64,000 bases of DNA from Pedobacter kyonggii (GCF_004310665.1 NZ_SIXF01000012.1:62001-126000); one strand, 5' to 3'. Shown: positions 54,087-63,868, counted from the first letter of the stretch. The notes: a model not told the origin generated them from the letters alone. A program made the numbers and translations.

Positions 54087-54782
54087 ATGAAAAAAATACT
54101 TCTGGTAGAAGACGACCCAAATTTAGGTTTATTGTTACAAGACTATTTGCAGCTTAAAGGCAAGTTTGATGTAGTATTATGCACCGATGGTGAGGATGGA
54201 TTGAGAACGTTTAATAAGCAGAACTTCGATTTATGTATTCTGGATGTGATGATGCCTAAAAAAGATGGTTTTACCTTAGGTAAAGACATTAGGAAGGTAA
54301 ACACACAGGTGCCCATTATTTTTGCAACGGCTAAAACCATGCTGGAAGATAAATCTGCTGCTTATGATTTAGGTGGTGATGATTATATTACCAAACCTTT
54401 CCGTATAGAAGAACTTTTGCTCCGGATTAATGCGATGTTTAAGCGTGTGGCCAATAAAACAGATAATAACGACGAGGCTGCCGAAACACAGTTTTCTATC
54501 GGTCAATATCATTTCGATTATACAACCCAGATTATTACCGATAACGACCATCAGCAAAAACTTTCTACCAAAGAAGCTGAGCTGTTGCGTTTATTGTGTT
54601 TGAAAAAGAATACCGTTTTAACCCGTGAAGAGGCATTGTTAAGTATCTGGCATGATGATAATTACTTTAACGGAAGGAGTATGGATGTGTTTTTGAGTAA
54701 GTTGCGTAAGTATCTCAGGGCCGATCCGACAGTAGAAATTATTAACGTGCACGGAAAAGGTTATAAGTTGCTGGTAAGTTAG
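54087..54782 (+). CDS. OmpR-family response regulator
   Basis: 231 residues from the ATG at 54087 (MKKILLVEDDPNLG). The frame is open to a GTG at 54024, but the additional residues are not receiver-like. The receiver pocket is VEDDPN, LDVMMPKKDGF and ITKPFR. The C-terminal winged helix has LSTKEAELLRLLCLKKNTVLTREEALLSIW and GRSMDVFLSKLRKYLRADP, then INVHGKGYKL. It is the probable partner of the upstream kinase. The set of target genes is unknown. Confidence 0.93.
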   Translation: MKKILLVEDDPNLGLLLQDYLQLKGKFDVVLCTDGEDGLRTFNKQNFDLCILDVMMPKKDGFTLGKDIRKVNTQVPIIFATAKTMLEDKSAAYDLGGDDYITKPFRIEELLLRINAMFKRVANKTDNNDEAAETQFSIGQYHFDYTTQIITDNDHQQKLSTKEAELLRLLCLKKNTVLTREEALLSIWHDDNYFNGRSMDVFLSKLRKYLRADPTVEIINVHGKGYKLLVS

Positions 54783-54973
54783 GCTATTGAAATGTTTTAG
54801 TTTTATAACAGCGGTCGTCCTCCCGAACTTGTTTAGGTAGCTACTTTAAAAAGACACTATCTATGAGAGTCCACTTGCCCCAAAAGCCGACAATATGATC
54901 AAAGGTAAAAATATCATCATTGACTGGACGAGTCTCGTAAATCTATTGCATGAACAGTTAGAATAAATTAAAT

Positions 54974-55001
54974 AAAAATGGGATGATCTTTCGACCATCC
55001 C
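54974..55001 (-). terminator. Rho-independent terminator after the lipoprotein gene
   Basis: GGGATGATC (54980-54988) and GACCATCCC (54993-55001) pair with one G-U. On the - strand the stem is followed by ATTTTT. Confidence 0.82.
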
Positions 55002-55017
55002 CAACAAAACTAAAAAG

Positions 55018-55779
55018 TTATTCCACACCTGGATCAACTAATTGTATAATTTTTGGTTCTTGAAAATTTGGATGTGCAATGTAATAATGGATCACACCTT
55101 GACTATCTTTAACTGCTGCTAGTTTAAATGTCACCAGCTGAGGAGTAAATGAACAATTTCCTAATCCATAAAACAGCACCCTTGTAATCTTTACTTTTTG
55201 TATGCTCCCATCAAAAAAACGTTCACCTAAATCTACTGAAGCTGAATTATCAATTGGAAGGTTCCAGTCATTCGTCTGCTGAAATTGGCTTCCGAATGCA
55301 GTAAATGTGTCGCCAGCATTATCCTTACCTGTCATACTATAATTTGTCCAAGTGCTGGTGAGCTTATTGATAACTGGCGGATTACATGACCGTTTCGTAT
55401 AACCAAACATTCTAGTCGGGCCCTCCCAGCTTTCTCCTGTTACCAAATTCCCTATTTCCCCAGTTGGAGATTCCGGAGTTCCTGTAATAACAGCAACAGC
55501 TGTTCCGTATGCATAACCGGCTCTTAGATGGATGTTACTCATATAAAACGTTTGACCATCCCATGGAATTAAAGTCTTCCATTGAGTACCATCTCCATAT
55601 GGAAATAATTCGCTTTTAGCATAGGATTCCCAGTTAGGAACATTGGCTGATAAATTCGGTTTGCCGGAAAATGTTTCTAATTCTTTTTCTGGTTCAACGA
55701 TTTCTTCTTTTTTACACCCTTGAAAGGTGATACTGCCGGCTAAGATAAATCCTAGCATAAATTTTAAATGTGTTTTCAT
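55018..55779 (-). CDS. Hypothetical outer-surface lipoprotein
   Basis: 253 residues. The signal peptide ends FQGC; the mature start CKKEEIVEPEKE fits the lipoprotein export signal (Cys followed by charged residues, K/E rich) known from Bacteroidota surface lipoproteins. The body has many aromatic residues, Thr and Gly (DGQTFYMSNIHLRAGYAYG, GNLVTGESWEGPTRMFGYT) and looks beta-rich. No domain is recognised. Surface location is inferred from the export signal. Confidence 0.78.
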   Translation of the reverse strand: MKTHLKFMLGFILAGSITFQGCKKEEIVEPEKELETFSGKPNLSANVPNWESYAKSELFPYGDGTQWKTLIPWDGQTFYMSNIHLRAGYAYGTAVAVITGTPESPTGEIGNLVTGESWEGPTRMFGYTKRSCNPPVINKLTSTWTNYSMTGKDNAGDTFTAFGSQFQQTNDWNLPIDNSASVDLGERFFDGSIQKVKITRVLFYGLGNCSFTPQLVTFKLAAVKDSQGVIHYYIAHPNFQEPKIIQLVDPGVE

Positions 55780-56329
55780 AGGTTGTAGTGGCTAATAATT
55801 TATACCTACAAGGTATGTAATATTTGATTACATAGCTATAAAAAATCATATCTTAAAAATCTACTTTAACAGACATGTAACCGTATAGAGAATTTTCAAA
55901 GTACTGATTTCTAAGTAAACGGTTTACTAAAAACCCCAAGTAATCCAATAGACTTAACCACCGACCTAATACGTGCAAATTTGGGTTCAATTCGCATAGG
56001 TGACATAAGGACAAGCGTAAGGAGGAGTGACCACCAAAACACATTTTATGAAGTTTAAAAAGAAAAATTGCATTACGATTGAAAGCGATAAACCAGAAGT
56101 AAATCTGTCTAAACAAGAATCGAAACTATTGTTGAATCGCTCCATTGTATAATCACAAAAGCCAAGCAAAGAAAATCACAGCCGACTAAAAAATAAATTT
56201 AGGGATAAAATTTCAAAAGGGCAGAAAAAACTCAATTTGTAAGGTTCATTCAAAAATACTATGCTGGTTTGTGGCAAAGTCACAAAAAATTTGTTCAGAG
56301 CTAGAAAACTCCCCACAATGACGGCTCCT
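55780..56329. other. 550-base stretch with no recognised gene
   Basis: Open frames of 60-87 codons exist on the - strand, but none has an N-terminus, composition or start site that looks real. The sequence around 55985-56160 is richer in GC than the rest and could be a decayed gene or repeat. I cannot identify it. Confidence 0.5.
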
Positions 56330-57178
56330 CTATAAATACAGGTTTTCTTGAATTGCCGGAATGATATTCCTTTCCTGCGCAAGCTTAAACAAAGTATCAA
56401 CCGCTTTACGGCCCTCTTCACCAAGGTTTATGCTATATTTATTCACATATAATTCGATGTGTTTGTACATCACACTTTCTTGCATGGCCTGGGCATGCTG
56501 GCGGATAAAATCGATTCCCGATTTTGGATGTGCAAAGGCAAATTCTACCGACTGGCGGATTAAACGGTTCACTTTTAACTGTACCTCGCGATCTAAATTA
56601 CGGTTAATTACGATGCCGCCCAATGGGATGGCACAACCCGTTAGTTTTTCCCAATAATCGCCTAAATCAACAATCTTGGTTAAACCTTTATCCTGATAGG
56701 TAAACCTGTTTTCGTGAATAATCAGTCCTAAATCAATCTGGTCGTTAAGCAAGGCTGACTCAATTTCTGAAAAAACAAGTTCCTGCTTGTTTTGTAAATA
56801 AGGATAAGCAATTCCCAGCAAGAAATTAGCGGTGGTGTATTTTCCCGGTATTCCAACCCTTAGTTTGGAGTCTGGCGTTTGCAGTTCAGCGTCATTTTCT
56901 CCAGCGAAACGATTCTTACTGATTAATAACGGCCCAACACCAAAACCCAGGGCACTCCCCGCATCCAGTAAGGCATACTGGTTGGCTACATAAGCAAAGG
57001 CATGAAAACTTAACTTGGTAATATCTAATTCGCCCCTAAGCGCCTTTTGGTTTAAAGTTTCTACATCATCATACGAAACTTCAAATTCTAGCTCTTCTGT
57101 ATCAATTTTATGGTGAATTAGCGCATCGAAAATAAAGGTGTCGTTAGGGCAGGGAGAAAATCCAAGTGTAAGTTTCAT
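56330..57178 (-). CDS. mqnD: 1,4-dihydroxy-6-naphthoate synthase of the futalosine pathway
   Basis: 282 residues. MqnD converts cyclic dehypoxanthine futalosine to 1,4-dihydroxy-6-naphthoate, a step in menaquinone synthesis in organisms lacking the classical Men route. The start LTLGFSPCPNDTFIFDALIHHKID is the family signature. VSYDDVETLNQKALRGELDITKLSFHA (in parts), FGVGPLLIS and LGGIVINRNLDREVQ follow. It has the fold of periplasmic solute-binding proteins, used here as an enzyme. It lies 118 bases after mqnB on the same strand. Confidence 0.95.
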   Translation of the reverse strand: MKLTLGFSPCPNDTFIFDALIHHKIDTEELEFEVSYDDVETLNQKALRGELDITKLSFHAFAYVANQYALLDAGSALGFGVGPLLISKNRFAGENDAELQTPDSKLRVGIPGKYTTANFLLGIAYPYLQNKQELVFSEIESALLNDQIDLGLIIHENRFTYQDKGLTKIVDLGDYWEKLTGCAIPLGGIVINRNLDREVQLKVNRLIRQSVEFAFAHPKSGIDFIRQHAQAMQESVMYKHIELYVNKYSINLGEEGRKAVDTLFKLAQERNIIPAIQENLYL

Positions 57179-57296
57179 CTATTTATTTTTTTGTTTTCAG
57201 TTGTTAGATGGAGCCTTTGACAATTAAAATAACTATTTTAATTGTGTCGGGTTCATAAATCAAAATTAAGTACTGCGGTAAACTAATCGGTCATAA

Positions 57297-57920
57297 TCAG
57301 TTCATTTCTCCAATAAATGCAATGGCCCAATCGTTTAAGTTTTTAATGGCCAAGCCAATTTTCCAATTGTCTTTATTTCTCGGTTCTACATAATTAGATA
57401 TACTTCTAATCTGTAAACAATCTATGTTTAACTGTTTACTGGCATAAAAAACAGCAGCACCTTCCATACTCTCGGTAGTTGGGTTTAACCTCTTGATTAG
57501 GTTTTTAATGCTTTTTTCGCTTCCCGTTATACAGTTCATGGTTATCCCTTTTGCTACGGGTAGCTGAACGCTTTTGTGTGTTTTCGAGGTGTAATGGTTC
57601 TCCCCAAAACCCAAATCGCTTATGGTTAAAAATTCGTCTCCATTTTCGGCACCCAGTTCGGCAAAAGTATCTTCGGCAATATTTAATACAGTACCTAAAG
57701 CTATATTCCGATCGAAGCTTCCGGCAATGCCGAAATTTACCACAAGATTATATTTGGATGAAAGATGTTTACCCAGGGCAAAGGCTGTTGCTACCATTCC
57801 AACGCCTGTAATCAGCAAATCGAAATTTTTACTTTCTACAAAATCTCCATCTGGCAAATTAAAATGTTGATAAAAGAAGGTGAGTTCGGCTTTTGTAGCA
57901 GCAACAACTAAAGTTTTCAT
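57297..57920 (-). CDS. mqnB: Futalosine hydrolase
   Basis: 207 residues. The enzyme releases hypoxanthine from futalosine, giving dehypoxanthine futalosine. It belongs to the nucleoside phosphorylase/hydrolase family: ITGVGMVATAFALGKHL, VVNFGIAGSFDRNIALGTV, ESMEGAAVFYASKQLNI and LQIRSISNYVEPRNKDNWKI match it. The last stretch is typical of MqnB. It is upstream of mqnD, so the two were probably acquired and expressed together. Confidence 0.93.
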   Translation of the reverse strand: MKTLVVAATKAELTFFYQHFNLPDGDFVESKNFDLLITGVGMVATAFALGKHLSSKYNLVVNFGIAGSFDRNIALGTVLNIAEDTFAELGAENGDEFLTISDLGFGENHYTSKTHKSVQLPVAKGITMNCITGSEKSIKNLIKRLNPTTESMEGAAVFYASKQLNIDCLQIRSISNYVEPRNKDNWKIGLAIKNLNDWAIAFIGEMN

Positions 57921-58000
57921 AACGTAAAGTTAGCAGATTGTTTTCATTTAAGTTTTATGTAAGCTTTGGTCTTTAGTCTTTAAGCTTGAACCTTTATCCG

Positions 58001-58008
58001 TATATTTG
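58001..58008 (+). promoter_or_regulatory. -7 box upstream of the queD-like gene
   Basis: TATATTTG is an exact TAnnTTTG match, 17 bases before the ATG at 58026. A convincing -33 TTTG is not seen. Confidence 0.45.
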
Positions 58009-58025
58009 CATTTTATTTTATAGTA

Positions 58026-58436
58026 ATGATTTACATAACGAGAAAAGCATCCTTTAACGCGGCGCACAAATTGGCCCGTACCGATTGGGATGATGATAAA
58101 AACAATGAAGTTTATGGTAAATGTGCCAACCCCAACTGGCATGGCCATAACTATTGGTTATATGTTACAGTTAAAGGCGAAGTTAATCCAGAAACAGGTT
58201 TTCTTGTTGATTTGAAATGGCTGAAAGACGTAATGAATGACTATGTGGTAGATAAGGTTGACCATAAAAACTTGAATCTTGATGTAGATTTTATGAAAGG
58301 CAAGTTGGCTTCAACAGAAAATCTGGCCATAGAAATCTGGAAACAATTATGGGCGCCGATTGCAGAGAGCGGCGCAGTTTTACATTGCGTAAAAATATAC
58401 GAGACCGAAAATAATTTTGTTGAATACTTTGGTTAA
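58026..58436 (+). CDS. 6-carboxytetrahydropterin synthase family protein (QueD/PTPS-like)
   Basis: 136 residues. Zinc ligands are His in SFNAAHKL and the pair in WHGHNYWLYVTVKG. Catalytic Cys lies in GKCANPNWHGHNY. VDHKNLN and PTxENxA-like STENLAIEIWKQL complete the family pattern. QueD makes 6-carboxytetrahydropterin for queuosine synthesis; the related PTPS makes 6-pyruvoyl-tetrahydropterin. folE, which makes their common substrate, is 12 bases downstream. Without the rest of the queuosine genes the choice is not certain. Confidence 0.92.
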   Translation: MIYITRKASFNAAHKLARTDWDDDKNNEVYGKCANPNWHGHNYWLYVTVKGEVNPETGFLVDLKWLKDVMNDYVVDKVDHKNLNLDVDFMKGKLASTENLAIEIWKQLWAPIAESGAVLHCVKIYETENNFVEYFG

Positions 58437-58448
58437 AAACCCCAATTA

Positions 58449-59084
58449 ATGAGCAATAAAGACGTATTGAAAGGCGAATCGAGGGACGGTTACGTAAAAA
58501 TAGACCGTTATAACGAAGATAAAATTGAAGCTGTAGCTACACATTATAAAGATATTCTTGGCCAGTTGGGCGAAAATCCGGAACGCGAAGGTTTACTAAA
58601 AACACCTGAGCGCGTGGCTAAGGCGCTGCAATATTTAACACACGGTTATGATTTAAAGCCTGATGAGATTCTGAAGGGCGCAATGTTTGAAGAAGATTAT
58701 AGCCAAATGGTTGTGGTTAAGGATATTGAAGTGTATTCGATGTGCGAACACCATATGCTGCCATTCTTTGGTAAAGCACATATTGCTTATATTCCTAACG
58801 GACACATTGTTGGTTTAAGTAAAATCCCACGTGTAGTTGATGCTTTTGCCCGTCGTTTACAGGTACAGGAACGTTTGACGAACGAAATTAGGGATTGTAT
58901 TCAAAATACCCTTAACCCAATGGGCGTTGCAGTGGTGATGGAATGCAGGCACTTATGCATGTCTATGCGTGGTGTGCAAAAGCAGAATTCGGTAACTACA
59001 ACATCAGCCTTTACAGGAACTTTTTTAAGTAACGATAAAACTAGAGCCGAGTTTTTAAGGTTAATCACCGCAAGTTTAGATTAA
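58449..59084 (+). CDS. folE: GTP cyclohydrolase I
   Basis: 211 residues. The enzyme opens GTP to 7,8-dihydroneopterin triphosphate, the start of folate and queuosine synthesis. Motifs are [27 protein letters not shown] (in parts; zinc Cys/His), [23 protein letters not shown], and [24 protein letters not shown]. The third zinc ligand is the Cys in RHLC. It is co-transcribed with the queD-like gene. Confidence 0.98.
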   Translation: MSNKDVLKGESRDGYVKIDRYNEDKIEAVATHYKDILGQLGENPEREGLLKTPERVAKALQYLTHGYDLKPDEILKGAMFEEDYSQMVVVKDIEVYSMCEHHMLPFFGKAHIAYIPNGHIVGLSKIPRVVDAFARRLQVQERLTNEIRDCIQNTLNPMGVAVVMECRHLCMSMRGVQKQNSVTTTSAFTGTFLSNDKTRAEFLRLITASLD

Positions 59085-59165
59085 CCCCAGCCCCCTAGAG
59101 GGGGTATGGATTAACAATAATAATTTAACTAAATATTTAATTTCCCCTTTAGGGGATTAAGGGGT
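59085..59165. repeat. CCCCTAAAGGGG-type palindromic repeat between folE and fabD
   Basis: The left part has CCCCCTAGAGGGGG (59091-59104), the right part CCCCTTTAGGGGATTAAGGGG (about 59144-59164, 20 bases shown). The two halves are roughly reverse complements of each other, with AT-rich sequence between. It begins one base after the folE stop and ends immediately before the fabD start; its AAGGGG serves as a Shine-Dalgarno-like sequence 2-3 bases before the ATG at 59166. Confidence 0.7.
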
Positions 59166-60047
59166 ATGAAAGCATATATTTTTCCCGGACAGGGAGCACA
59201 GTTTGTAGGTATGGGTAAAGATCTTTATGAGAACCCAAAAGCTGCAGCATTATTTGAACAGGCCAATGAAATTATCGGTTTCCGTATTAGCGATATTATG
59301 TTTAGCGGAACAGATGAAGAGCTTAAACAAACCAATGTAACCCAACCGGCAATCTTTTTGCATTCGGTTATTTTAGCCAAAGTGTTGGGCGACGATTTTA
59401 AACCAGATATGGTTGCAGGCCATTCCTTAGGTGAATTTTCGGCTTTAGTGGCCGCAAATGCATTAAGCTTCGAAGATGGATTAAAACTGGTAATTGCCCG
59501 TGCAAATGCTATGCAAAAAGCATGCGAGGCACAACCATCAACCATGGCAGCTATTTTAGGTTTAGCTGATGATGTAGTTGAAAAAATCTGTGCAGAAATT
59601 GATGCTGTGGTAGTGCCAGCAAATTATAACTGCCCAGGGCAATTGGTAATTTCGGGCAGCATAGAAGGAATTGATCTGGCTTGTGCTAAACTAACAGAAG
59701 CAGGAGCTAAAAGAGCTTTAAAATTAAATGTAGGCGGTGCATTTCACTCTCCTTTAATGGAGCCTGCAAAAATTGAATTACAGGCAGCTATAGAGGCCAC
59801 TCATATTGCTGCACCAATTTGTCCGGTTTACCAAAATGTTGATGCAAGGCCATATACCGACCCAACTGAAATTAAGGGTAATTTAATTAAACAATTAACG
59901 GGTGCTGTACGTTGGACTCAAACAGTAGGGAACATGCTTGCCGATGGTGCAACTGAATTTGTAGAGGTTGGCCCAGGTAATGTGTTGCAGGGATTGGTTA
60001 AAAAGGTAAGCCGCGAAGTGCAAACAAGTAGTGCTGCCATAGCTTAA
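59166..60047 (+). CDS. fabD: Malonyl-CoA:ACP transacylase
   Basis: 293 residues. It transfers malonyl from CoA to acyl carrier protein in fatty acid synthesis. The active-site Ser is in VAGHSLGEFSALVAA. Other family parts are FPGQGAQFVGMGKDLY, the Gln/Arg region EDGLKLVIARANAMQ, and GGAFHSPLMEPA with the catalytic His. The start codon follows the repeat element directly. A strong terminator follows at 60072. Confidence 0.97.
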   Translation: MKAYIFPGQGAQFVGMGKDLYENPKAAALFEQANEIIGFRISDIMFSGTDEELKQTNVTQPAIFLHSVILAKVLGDDFKPDMVAGHSLGEFSALVAANALSFEDGLKLVIARANAMQKACEAQPSTMAAILGLADDVVEKICAEIDAVVVPANYNCPGQLVISGSIEGIDLACAKLTEAGAKRALKLNVGGAFHSPLMEPAKIELQAAIEATHIAAPICPVYQNVDARPYTDPTEIKGNLIKQLTGAVRWTQTVGNMLADGATEFVEVGPGNVLQGLVKKVSREVQTSSAAIA

Positions 60048-60071
60048 TTTATTCAAAATAGAATATTTTGC

Positions 60072-60109
60072 CAACGCCATAAACTCAGCTGTTTATGGCG
60101 TTGTTTTTT
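60072..60109 (+). terminator. Rho-independent terminator after fabD
   Basis: CAACGCCATAAAC (60072-60084) and GTTTATGGCGTTG (60091-60103) are perfect inverted copies around TCAGCT, followed by six T. Confidence 0.95.
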
Positions 60110-60136
60110 ATCAATATTTAATATCTTTATCCGTAG

Positions 60137-63100
60137 ATGAAAATGAGCTTTGGTGTAAAAATAAGATTTCTATTGCTTGTTTTGGGCTGTTGCCTCATTG
60201 CAACTTCTATTTCGTTAAGTCGGTTTACCACAAAAAGCGAACTCCTTGAGCACGATGCGCAAGAGATTCAACAGAACCTTTTGATCAAAGAAAGATCTGT
60301 TCAAAGTTTTCTTGCCGATAAACAACAGGTTGCCAAGGCCAAAAGATTTCATCTCGATCCTAGTAACGCAATAGATTTTATCGAAAACTATCGCAAAAAG
60401 AGTGGTATAAACTTATTAACCTACCAAAACAATCAGCTTAAATTCTGGAGTACATATAAAGTATCGGAAATAGATCCAACTACAATAAAAGAGGGTAGTT
60501 CGGTGTTGTTTTTTTATAACGGCTGGTATGAAGTGATTAAAAGTACTCAAGGCAATTTTAGCCTTATTTTCTTGATCACGATTCAATCTCAGTATCCTTT
60601 TAAAGAAACAAAGTATTTTAAAAATGATATTGATCCAATTTTATCAAATACCAAAATATTAACGCTTGCATCTTTTACCGATAAGGATGTGTATGTAATA
60701 AAAAGTTTAGATAATAAGTTTTTATTCGGACTTAAGGTTAAACCAGGATATGCAGAAACCCATTATTCAGGCACACAATTATGGTTGTTTGTTGCTGGTA
60801 TGTTATGCATCTGCATGTTTTTTAATTCTTTAAGTTCGTTCATTGCCAGGCGTGGACACATCGCATGGGGTACTTTTTTATTATTGTTTTTCTTCCTGGC
60901 CTTTAGGTTAACAGATTTATATTACGGTTGGTTTAATCACAGGTTTACTTTAGATCTATTTGATCCGAGAATATATGCCGATAATTTCCTGATGCCTTCG
61001 TTGGGCGACTTTTTGTTAAATGTAATTGCATTAACCTGGTTACTGTTGTTTATGTATAATCACAAGGAACAATACAAGTTTCCGGGATGGATTAAGCGGA
61101 GCAAAATAATTGGAGTTGTTATTCAGGCTGGATTAATGGTGTTGATAGGTCGGATAGTTTGGGATACCGATGACATTTTCTTCGGATTGATTTTTAACTC
61201 AAAAATTAATTTCGATATCATTAATATCCTTAAACTCAGTGGAACCAGCTGGGTTGGTATTGTAATTTTATGCCTGGCCTGGTTTCAGATTTACCTGATA
61301 ACGGTTGTTTCAGCAACTGTAAGCAGTCAATTAAATGTAAGCAATAAAGAGCGGGTCATTATTTTCTTAATTGGCTTTGCAGGTGTTTTTATCTACAAGC
61401 TAGTGGTCGATTTTAATGCGTTTTTTATTGTTTTTGCCCTTGTGCTGTTTATTGTGGCTCGGGCTGTTTATTTAAAAGAAAAGAGTTTTTCAATCGGTAT
61501 GTTTGCCATTGTATTTTTCTGCCTGGCTTTCAATACTTCTATTAAATACACCAAGTATAAAGATATTAAAGAAAGAAGTTTACGCGAGCCTTTGGCCAGA
61601 AAAGTGCAATCATCAGAAGATCCGAATGCAATTATTGCTTTAGGTACTTTGGGCAATGAAATTGTTAAAGATAATTTTCTGACAAGCTATTTTAGTCAAA
61701 ACCGAAAAGGCAATTATGCCGTACTCAAAAATCATATTAAAGATTATTTAGATGGCTATTTAAACCGGTACGATTATCAGATCTATCCCTATGATAGATT
61801 GGGTGCTGCAATAGAAAATTCTGATACGCCACCGATTGATAAATATAAAAAGCTGGTGGAGGCAGGCTCTGTTAAAATTGATGGATCTAACTTTTTTTAT
61901 CAGGTTAACAATACATTTGGTTATCAGGACTACTTTGGAATCATCTCTGTTGTAGATAATGCTAGTTTATTAGGCACGCTTGTTATCGAACTCCGCTCGA
62001 AGCCGTATAATTACAACAATCGTCTACCCGATCTCTTAGGTGATCAAAAATTGATCAAAGACGAAGATTTTAAGGGTTATTCTATTGCCTTGTACAGTAA
62101 TAATAAATTGCTTAATCAATCTGGAAATTATACATATCCTTTAGATGGCAGCATATTTAAGGGTAAAAAGGACGACTTTATAACCAGTAATGATAATGAA
62201 CTTCATTACAGCCATTTAATTTATAAGCCTACTAACAGCAAAATGGTTGTTATCAGTAAAGAGAAGGTAGATTATGTAGAACGTTTGGCAGCGCTATCGT
62301 TTTTCTTTCTGATATTTATTATCTTCTCCCTGTTACTTTATGGATTAATATGGCTAATCAAAAACCTTGATGATGATAAGGTGGGCTGGTTTAGTATCAA
62401 CAGGTCTTTAATGATCAATGCCAATAAAATTTTGTACAAAACCAGAATCCAGGTATCTATTGTGTTGGCCGTTGTGGCAACACTGGTTATTGTAGGTTGG
62501 GGAACTTATTATTATATGAATAATGAGTACCGTGGGCAACAGGATACTATATTAAAAGATAAGATAAGGAAGATTCAACAGAATTTTGAAAAGCAGATTT
62601 TTAGTAATGGCATAATTGTAAACGACGAGAATACAGCCGCAGATTTTAACAATTTTGCTGATATTAATAACGCAGATCTGAACCTATACGATCTGAGTGG
62701 TAACCTGATCATGACCACTTATCCAAAACTCTATAATTATAAAATCATCGGTAAAAAGATGGGGCCGTCTGCCTTTGCTGCTTTAAGAGGCTTGCATCGT
62801 TCAGAATATATCAATACTGAAGAAAAGATAGGCAGCTTAACCTACGCTGCAGCGTATGCCCCCATCAGGAACGCACAAAATAAAACAATTGCCTATATCG
62901 GCCTACCAAATTACTCTACCGAAGAAGAATATACAGATAAACTGGCGCTTTTTGTAAGTAACCTGATTAATCTCTATGCCCTGGTATTTGTGGCTATTGG
63001 AGTGTTGGCTGTATTTTTGGCCAATCAGATTACCAGTCCCTTAACTTTTATTCAGGACAGTATTAGTAAAACGAAAATCGGGCAAAAGAACGAGCCCATC

Positions 63101-63868
63101 GTATGGCGTAGGCATGATGAGATCGGCTCTTTAATTAAGGAGTACAACCATATGATTGCGGCCTTAGAAGATAGTGCGATTAAGCTCGCCAGATCGGAAC
63201 GCGAGAGTGCCTGGCGCGAAATGGCAAAACAGGTTGCCCACGAAATCAAGAATCCGTTAACGCCGTTAAAATTAGGTGTTCAGCTGTTAGAGAAGTCGTG
63301 GAAAGAAAAAGATCCAAACTTCGAACTGAAGTTTAATAAGTTTAGCAAATCTTTTATAGAACAGATTGATAGCCTTTCGAAAATTGCTTCGGAGTTTTCT
63401 AATTTTGCCAAAATGCCCGATACCAATCTGGAGCGCCTTTCTTTACTTCCAATTATTGACCAGGCGAGAGAAGTATTTAAAAGCACGGAAAATGTAACCA
63501 TTGATGTGCTTAACAAGAGCGATAAGGACATCGAAATCATGGCCGATCACGATCAGCTTTTAAGAACGTTTAACAACCTACTTAAAAATGCAATAGAAGC
63601 TATAGATGAGGCGACTTTATGCTGCATCACCATAATTATATATGTAGACGCAAAAAATGCATATATCGAAATAAAAGATAATGGAAAAGGCATTCCACCG
63701 GCCCTGCACGATAAAATATTTGTACCGAACTTCACTACAAAAACATCAGGTACAGGTTTAGGTTTAGCTTTTGTTAAGCAGGCTGTAGAAAATGCGGGCG
63801 GTTCGGTTAAGTTTACGTCGATAAGCGGTTTAGGAACAACGTTCTATCTGAACTTTCCTTTAGCTTAA
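60137..63868 (+). CDS. Very large polytopic sensor histidine kinase, NtrB/NtrY-like
   Basis: 1243 residues. One N-terminal membrane segment, an extracytoplasmic domain of about 180 residues, and a bundle of about eight hydrophobic segments (about 213-460) come first. A second extracytoplasmic domain follows, then segments near 714-738 and 777-796, a third soluble part (about 800-930), and a last segment near 945-967. HAMP is next. HisKA has H1035 (KQVAHEIKNPLTPLKLGVQL, the NtrB/NtrY form). HATPase has FNNLLKNAIEAID, DNGKGIP and SGTGLGLAF. No response regulator is adjacent. An alternative ATG at 60143 would shorten it by two residues. Confidence 0.92.
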   Translation: MKMSFGVKIRFLLLVLGCCLIATSISLSRFTTKSELLEHDAQEIQQNLLIKERSVQSFLADKQQVAKAKRFHLDPSNAIDFIENYRKKSGINLLTYQNNQLKFWSTYKVSEIDPTTIKEGSSVLFFYNGWYEVIKSTQGNFSLIFLITIQSQYPFKETKYFKNDIDPILSNTKILTLASFTDKDVYVIKSLDNKFLFGLKVKPGYAETHYSGTQLWLFVAGMLCICMFFNSLSSFIARRGHIAWGTFLLLFFFLAFRLTDLYYGWFNHRFTLDLFDPRIYADNFLMPSLGDFLLNVIALTWLLLFMYNHKEQYKFPGWIKRSKIIGVVIQAGLMVLIGRIVWDTDDIFFGLIFNSKINFDIINILKLSGTSWVGIVILCLAWFQIYLITVVSATVSSQLNVSNKERVIIFLIGFAGVFIYKLVVDFNAFFIVFALVLFIVARAVYLKEKSFSIGMFAIVFFCLAFNTSIKYTKYKDIKERSLREPLARKVQSSEDPNAIIALGTLGNEIVKDNFLTSYFSQNRKGNYAVLKNHIKDYLDGYLNRYDYQIYPYDRLGAAIENSDTPPIDKYKKLVEAGSVKIDGSNFFYQVNNTFGYQDYFGIISVVDNASLLGTLVIELRSKPYNYNNRLPDLLGDQKLIKDEDFKGYSIALYSNNKLLNQSGNYTYPLDGSIFKGKKDDFITSNDNELHYSHLIYKPTNSKMVVISKEKVDYVERLAALSFFFLIFIIFSLLLYGLIWLIKNLDDDKVGWFSINRSLMINANKILYKTRIQVSIVLAVVATLVIVGWGTYYYMNNEYRGQQDTILKDKIRKIQQNFEKQIFSNGIIVNDENTAADFNNFADINNADLNLYDLSGNLIMTTYPKLYNYKIIGKKMGPSAFAALRGLHRSEYINTEEKIGSLTYAAAYAPIRNAQNKTIAYIGLPNYSTEEEYTDKLALFVSNLINLYALVFVAIGVLAVFLANQITSPLTFIQDSISKTKIGQKNEPIVWRRHDEIGSLIKEYNHMIAALEDSAIKLARSERESAWREMAKQVAHEIKNPLTPLKLGVQLLEKSWKEKDPNFELKFNKFSKSFIEQIDSLSKIASEFSNFAKMPDTNLERLSLLPIIDQAREVFKSTENVTIDVLNKSDKDIEIMADHDQLLRTFNNLLKNAIEAIDEATLCCITIIIYVDAKNAYIEIKDNGKGIPPALHDKIFVPNFTTKTSGTGLGLAFVKQAVENAGGSVKFTSISGLGTTFYLNFPLA

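Noticed and set aside
55853-56116. 87-codon - strand frame in the 550-base gap
   Set aside because: No start signal, aromatic- and Cys-rich composition without domain, and overlap with other short frames; treated as chance.
57181-58025. PreQ1 riboswitch before the queD-like gene
   Set aside because: The leader after the -7 box is only about 10 bases long and lacks the PreQ1 aptamer pattern.
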